Source of the DNA: Lachnospiraceae bacterium Zagget2
GTDB lineage: Bacteria > Bacillota > Clostridia > Lachnospirales > Lachnospiraceae
Direction: 5' to 3'
Length of the DNA: 47,267 nucleotides
NCBI GenBank assembly: GCA_001941045.1
Contig: MSHD01000013.1
Coordinates: forward strand, 1-47,267
A model generated the notes under the pieces. That model made no database searches, had not been told where the DNA came from, and was given only the letters and a program-made list of their open reading frames with translations. A program made the position numbers and the translations under genes. Of this stretch, positions 43,872 through 47,267 are shown piece by piece (positions within the stretch are counted from its first letter, which is position 1; each line of letters begins with the position of its first letter).

Positions 43872-45371
43872 CTACAATTCCATATTTTTCTTTTTGCCTT
43901 GCTGTTGTTCCTGTTCCGGTGTCAGGACATTCTCCACCTGGCGGTGGACAGCGCCCAGTTTTTTCACTTCCTCCCTGCATTCTTTCAGTTCTTCGAGCTG
44001 CTCCTTGTGCGCGGCGCTCAGGTCGTCAAGCTCCTTCTGCCACTCTTCCAACTTCTCCGGCAAAGAATCCAGCGCGATATGCTTCGCATGGAGATAACGG
44101 TTCGCGGCGTTCCAGAGAGACAGCTCCGTTCGATGCTCCTCTGCAAAAGCCTCCTTCTTTTTCTCACGCTTGATCGAATTGTACTGCTTCCGGATCGGCG
44201 CGTTCTGCTGATACTGCCTGCCCATGTCCATCATCTTCTGCAATTCTTTCATACGCGTTTCTTTCCCTTTCACGCTCCGATTCAGCGTAAAAGATTTATC
44301 CTTTACTTCTTTGAACGCCGCTTCCAGATCGTCCAGGGTGTGGATGCCTTTCGCGTTCAATTCCTCGATGGATTTCTCTACACCTTCATAAAGGGAAACG
44401 ATGTGCTTTAAGCGGAAAGTGTCGGAGTATTTCTGGACGCGCCGCTTCTCTGTCTCAATATACTGCGTCAGCAGATCGGTGAGATTAGGAGACTTCGCTT
44501 CCTCCATGATTTCTTTCATTGCGTCAGAAAGTGCAGTGAGCCAGAGCTTCAATTCTCCGATCTTCGCGCGAATGTCTTTAATGATCCGGTTCGCCGCCCT
44601 GATCTGTCGGTTGATGTCGCCGCGCTCTGTGCGGAAGCCCTTCTTCTCCATCGCACACGCTGAGGGTCCCATGTGGATGCTCGGAATTTCATCTAGACCG
44701 CGCGCCGCGTTGCTGCGATGGTCGATGCGCTCTTCGATGCCGTTCTGTTCCAGATGGCGGTTGACTGTCTCCGCCCACGACGCCCGCCACCTTTCCGCGT
44801 TCTCCGGATTGCTCCAGTCCACGGTATTCACTTTCCGCGACTTCCATCTGCCGTCCGCCTGCCGGATGCGCTCCCCGTTTTCATCCAACTCAAACTCCTG
44901 ATGGCTTTTGGGTAACCACTTCCCATTCTCGTCCAGTCCCCGCATGGTCAGCATGATGTGGCAGTGGGGATTGCCATATCCCTTGTCGTGGATGTTCATG
45001 TCCACACACATCCCCGCGTCAACGAACTGCTGGCAGAAATCGTGCATGATCTCTTTGTGTTCGTCGAGCGTCAGCTCCTTCGGAAGCGATACTTCGATGT
45101 CCCTGGCAAGCTGCGCATCGCGCCGCTTCTCGCTCATCTCGACGGAGTTCCAGAGCGTCTCCCTGTCCAGAAAAGAATCCGGCGCGTTTGCCGGAAGCAT
45201 GATCTCTGAATAGACAACGCCCTTCTTTCTGGAATAGTCTGAGGTCTGTCCGTTCCATTCATTTTTCAGTTTCGTGCCGCTCCTGTATGCCGCGGATTCC
45301 ACGGCGCTGTGTCCGTGGTTCCGGCTGCCGCCGCGCCCGATGATCTTAATCGAACAATGATAGATTGCCAC
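43872..45371 (-). CDS. mobA: MobA/MobL family relaxase
   Basis: 499 aa. N-terminal MobA/MobL relaxase domain: AIYHCSIKIIGRGGSRNHGHSAVESAAYRSG, then the HUH metal site HDKGYGNPHCHIMLTMRG. These proteins nick oriT and lead the strand into a recipient, using a conjugation machine supplied in trans. The C-terminal 250 residues are a long charged coiled coil. The candidate oriT lies upstream at about 45498-45600. No type IV secretion genes are seen, so the element is mobilizable rather than self-transmissible. Confidence 0.95.
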   Translation of the reverse strand: MAIYHCSIKIIGRGGSRNHGHSAVESAAYRSGTKLKNEWNGQTSDYSRKKGVVYSEIMLPANAPDSFLDRETLWNSVEMSEKRRDAQLARDIEVSLPKELTLDEHKEIMHDFCQQFVDAGMCVDMNIHDKGYGNPHCHIMLTMRGLDENGKWLPKSHQEFELDENGERIRQADGRWKSRKVNTVDWSNPENAERWRASWAETVNRHLEQNGIEERIDHRSNAARGLDEIPSIHMGPSACAMEKKGFRTERGDINRQIRAANRIIKDIRAKIGELKLWLTALSDAMKEIMEEAKSPNLTDLLTQYIETEKRRVQKYSDTFRLKHIVSLYEGVEKSIEELNAKGIHTLDDLEAAFKEVKDKSFTLNRSVKGKETRMKELQKMMDMGRQYQQNAPIRKQYNSIKREKKKEAFAEEHRTELSLWNAANRYLHAKHIALDSLPEKLEEWQKELDDLSAAHKEQLEELKECREEVKKLGAVHRQVENVLTPEQEQQQGKKKNMEL

Positions 45372-45375
45372 GCTG

Positions 45376-45648
45376 TCACCTCCCCCGCCGCGCGATCAAT
45401 AGCAAAAGCGCCGCGGCGAAGATCAACCAGACGCATGGCGGCGGTGGATTGAAAAAGGAATATGGTAGGTATTCCTTTTGATAACTTACCATTTCCCGCA
45501 CCGAAGGTGCCAGCCCTCCGCAGATAACGCGGCAGCGGTATCGGTAGGAGCCTCCGGAGGACGCACGGTCACCGCAGGTGACGTATAAGTGCGCTTCCAG
45601 TAATAAATCAGTGTTTTCGGCTTTCTGGTATAACCTCATTTTCTTCAC
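45376..45648 (-). CDS. possible small membrane protein overlapping oriT, doubtful
   Basis: 90 codons. It starts in the end of the DUF3847 gene and runs through the whole oriT-like region; only the last 20 residues (VWLIFAAALLLLIARRG) look like a membrane helix. Because the oriT repeats explain much of the sequence, the frame could be open by chance. No family recognised. Confidence 0.3.
   Translation of the reverse strand: MKKMRLYQKAENTDLLLEAHLYVTCGDRASSGGSYRYRCRVICGGLAPSVREMVSYQKEYLPYSFFNPPPPCVWLIFAAALLLLIARRGR
45453..45600. other. candidate origin of transfer (oriT)
   Basis: Contains AAAAGGAATA/TATTCCTTTT (45453-45462 with 45470-45479), GCACC-GAA-GGTGC (45498-45510), CCGC/GCGG (45518-45532), CCTCCGGAGG (45551-45560) and TCACC-GCA-GGTGA (45569-45581), followed directly by TAAGTGCGC (45586-45594). 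The last matches the nic core TAAGTGCG of RSF1010/MobQ-type oriTs. It lies just upstream of the relaxase gene. Confidence 0.75.
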
Positions 45649-45934
45649 TTCTCAGACCTCGCTTTCTTAAAAATGTCTGTGCTTCCGTACTGGTGGCTGC
45701 AATTCGGATGAAATCCCCCGCGTCGCGCTCCTCCATTTCTTTCAGCTCCGGCACAAAGTGTTCCAGAATCCCCGCCTCCGTGCAGAGCCGCCGCGTCCTG
45801 AGCCTGCGTTCTTCTCTGCTGTAGGCGTTCGCATAAAACTTTTCCCTGTTTTCCATCTGCCGGATCTGATTCTCCGTCAGGTCAATCTCCGCCTTTATTT
45901 CTTCTCTGGTCTGCGGTATTTTCCTTCGTCCCAT
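45608..45934 (-). CDS. DUF3847 family protein
   Basis: 108 aa from the ATG at 45934 (AGAGGAG 9 bases upstream); an earlier in-frame start at 45991 falls in a terminator-like stem. The family pattern ENQIRQMENREKFYANAYSREERRLRTRRLCTEAGILEHF is clear. DUF3847 proteins are basic, coiled-coil accessory proteins usually encoded just upstream of the relaxase in mobilizable elements; they may act at oriT, but no function is proved. It ends 8 bases before the nic-like core. Confidence 0.85.
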   Translation of the reverse strand: MGRRKIPQTREEIKAEIDLTENQIRQMENREKFYANAYSREERRLRTRRLCTEAGILEHFVPELKEMEERDAGDFIRIAATSTEAQTFLRKRGLRSEENEVIPESRKH

Positions 45935-45963
45935 AAGCAACATCTCCTCTCTTGGTTTTGGGC

Positions 45964-45996
45964 AAAAAAATAACCGAGTACGGTTCTGCACTCGGT
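45964..45996 (-). terminator. terminator/attenuator upstream of the mob genes
   Basis: On the minus strand ACCGAGT/ACTCGGT (45990-45996 with 45973-45979), 10-base loop, then TATTTTTTT (from 45972 down). It sits before the DUF3847 start and could limit transcription of the mob genes entering from the right. Confidence 0.8.
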
Positions 45997-46064
45997 CTGG
46001 AAATGGAGGCTACTGCCTCCGCAAAAAATATATTTTTATGTAGAAATCGCTGTCGATCTGTGAT

Positions 46065-46390
46065 AGGATAATGGACAGGAGCTTACCAGGATGGTAGGCG
46101 GTTAGCCCTCGACAGAGGGACTGTGACCCTCTGATTACATAGAAACCCGCAAGGGAATCCGAGGAAAGGAGGGCTGAGCCGATGGATATTTTATTGGGAC
46201 TCATTGCTGTGTTGGGCTTTGGCCTGACCTGCTTTGAAATAGGATACGCCTTAGGCAAGGATACTAACAAGACGCAGAAATGACCGCCCCAGCCGTGACA
46301 AGTTGAGCGGTCATTCTGACTACAAAATTTAAATTGCGGCTAACCGTCGTCTATCGGTAGCTCTTGGGGGACACCTGTTCACACAGGTGT
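46065..46390 (+). ncRNA. possible type I toxin mRNA with long-range pairing
   Basis: The leader holds GGCGGTTAGCC (about 46097-46107) and the 3' part holds GGCTAACCGTC (about 46338-46348), which can pair over 11 bases with one G-U. Between them is a short hydrophobic peptide gene at 46182, and a hairpin ACACCTGT/ACAGGTGT (46371-46378 with 46383-46390) ends the unit. Head-to-tail pairing of this kind is known in type I toxin mRNAs; an antisense RNA was not identified. Confidence 0.45.
46182..46283 (+). CDS. small hydrophobic peptide, possible type I toxin
   Basis: 33 aa: MDILLGLIAVLGFGLTCFE, then IGYALGKDTNKTQK. One membrane helix followed by a short charged tail, the form of Fst/holin-like toxins of Gram-positive plasmids and elements. 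AAAGGAGGG lies 9-15 bases before the ATG. A 7-bp stem TGACCGC/GCGGTCA begins at the stop codon. No database match can be claimed. Confidence 0.6.
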   Translation: MDILLGLIAVLGFGLTCFEIGYALGKDTNKTQK

Positions 46391-46543
46391 CTTTCCTTAT
46401 GCCTACTATAACATGAATTCCGAAACAGTTCAAGAAAATTTAAGAGGTTGATAGCGTAAGTTTATTGTAGGAATCAAACGGACAGAGTCGCCCCCAACGA
46501 TGTGTTACGATTACTGTTTCAGTTTATTCCCTTTTATCCTTTT
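46383..46543. other. non-coding strip between toxin-like unit and ISLre2 gene
   Basis: No gene visible. A/T-rich with a short pyrimidine run near 46520-46545 that may terminate one strand. The ISLre2 end is expected here, but its inverted repeat cannot be fixed because the other end is outside the window. Confidence 0.5.
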
Positions 46544-47266
46544 TTACAAGCCCCATATCTGATTCTTGAGCGCCGCAATCTTCTTTATCTGTGGATATGG
46601 AATTGTATATACTGGTATATTGGCCAGGTTTCCCAACCGTTTCCTATGCGCACGCTCCATTCCCAGTATCTCACTTGCACTGAAAATGACTTCTTCTGCG
46701 CCAGCGGCCTTTTTTAATTGCTTCTTCTGGTACCGGACAAGCTCCAGCATATCCCCGCCGTTCTTCTTATACACCCTCAGCCTCGCCATCCTGTCTGCAC
46801 CAACAACCGACCAGCCCAGTGGACGTGAGCTCATCCGGTCTGAATAAATGTGGCTGACATGCCCTTCCGCGCTGCAATGGATGTTGTCCTTCCGGTTCTT
46901 CACCCCGTTCATGATTGCCGCCCAGTTCCCCAGAATATACTGTCTTGATGCCTCTACAGTTTTCCTCTTGCCTTCGCTTTCTGTGATGGTCAGAATCCGT
47001 TCAAAAACGTTTTCCGCATCTTTCTTCCTTTTGCCGTTGATCGCCCGCCAGAGCTCGCTCCTCACATCCGGCGCGGAATCTTTCAGATGGGAAGTTGCAG
47101 CGATGATGTATTTATGCATATGGTATTTATCCAGCACAAACTTTGCTTTTCCATGCTGCCTTGCCCCTGACCTTATCCATTCTGCACCGTCCCCGTTTAC
47201 ATAGATACGTTCCAGGTATTCCCCGTCATAGGCATTCTCGATATAATCGTATACTTCCTTCCAGAG
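46544..47266 (-). mobile_element. ISLre2 family transposase, 3' part
   Basis: Partial gene; its 5' end is right of the window and the frame is open to the edge. About 240 C-terminal residues are present. The UPF0236/ISLre2 pattern is clear: ERIYVNGDGAEWI (catalytic Asp region), YHMHKYIIAATSHLKDSA, RSELWRAINGKRKKDAE and SRQYILGNWAAIMN, then GCSAEGHVSHIYSDRMSSRPLGWS-like residues in the cysteine/His region. The stop is at 46544. It appears undamaged in the visible part. Confidence 0.9.
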
Positions 47267-47267
47267 T

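Noticed and set aside
46010-46270. 86-codon minus-strand frame over the small peptide region
   Set aside because: Antisense to the leader and peptide gene; no domain, and explained by the hairpin-rich leader.

Overview
The window looks like chromosome of an anaerobic Bacillota, most likely a gut Lachnospiraceae-type Clostridium. This rests on gene order and gene content: era-yqzL-recO, yicC-gmk-rpoZ, a pyrophosphate-type phosphofructokinase beside pyruvate phosphate dikinase, RqcH, NusG-domain-II and FMN-bind flavoproteins, and a Lachnospiraceae-style mobilizable element. No rRNA, tRNA or CRISPR array was seen. Taxonomy is inferred from content only.

Region 1 (1-5.7 kb) is a surface flavin respiration cluster: the end of an ApbE flavin transferase, a large membrane-anchored reductase with two FMN-bind domains plus an FAD domain, a small NusG-domain-II protein, and a second FMN-bind/FAD reductase. 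ApbE would attach FMN to the Thr of the SGAT motifs seen in both reductases. Region 2 (5.7-10 kb, leftward) holds rqcH, a PD-(D/E)XK (Rpn/transposase-type) nuclease, a toxin-antitoxin pair flanked by an 88-bp direct repeat, and an XRE regulator. Region 3 (10-13.1 kb) is an MBOAT plus AlgX/AlgJ-like pair, probably for O-acetylation of a surface polymer, followed by a MATE exporter.

Region 4 (14.6-29.3 kb) is housekeeping: yicC-gmk-rpoZ, then ptsI-HPr, an M16C peptidase, era-yqzL-recO, a lipoprotein, glyS, PPi-type pfk and ppdK. Region 5 (29.3-35.1 kb) is a molybdenum locus: ModE-like regulator, molybdopterin-binding protein, rearranged XdhC-like protein, moaC and modABC. Region 6 (35.2-37.3 kb) is a divergent pair, a ketol-acid-reductoisomerase-like protein with altered catalytic residues and a cupin-AraC regulator.

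Region 7 (37.3-47.3 kb) is mobile DNA. It has an IS30 transposase bordered by unusual palindromes, then 0.9 kb with no recognisable gene. After that comes a leftward integrative mobilizable element: large serine recombinase, small protein, VapE-type helicase, CHC2 primase, MobA/MobL relaxase, an oriT with a MobQ-like nic core, and a DUF3847 protein. A possible type I toxin mRNA and the 3' part of an ISLre2 transposase follow. Between the recombinase and helicase genes lie four hairpins and paired TGTAAAC repeats that look like a replication origin. The sites most worth a second look are these hairpins and repeats, the repeat-flanked toxin-antitoxin module, the reductoisomerase-like protein and the two flavoprotein reductases.
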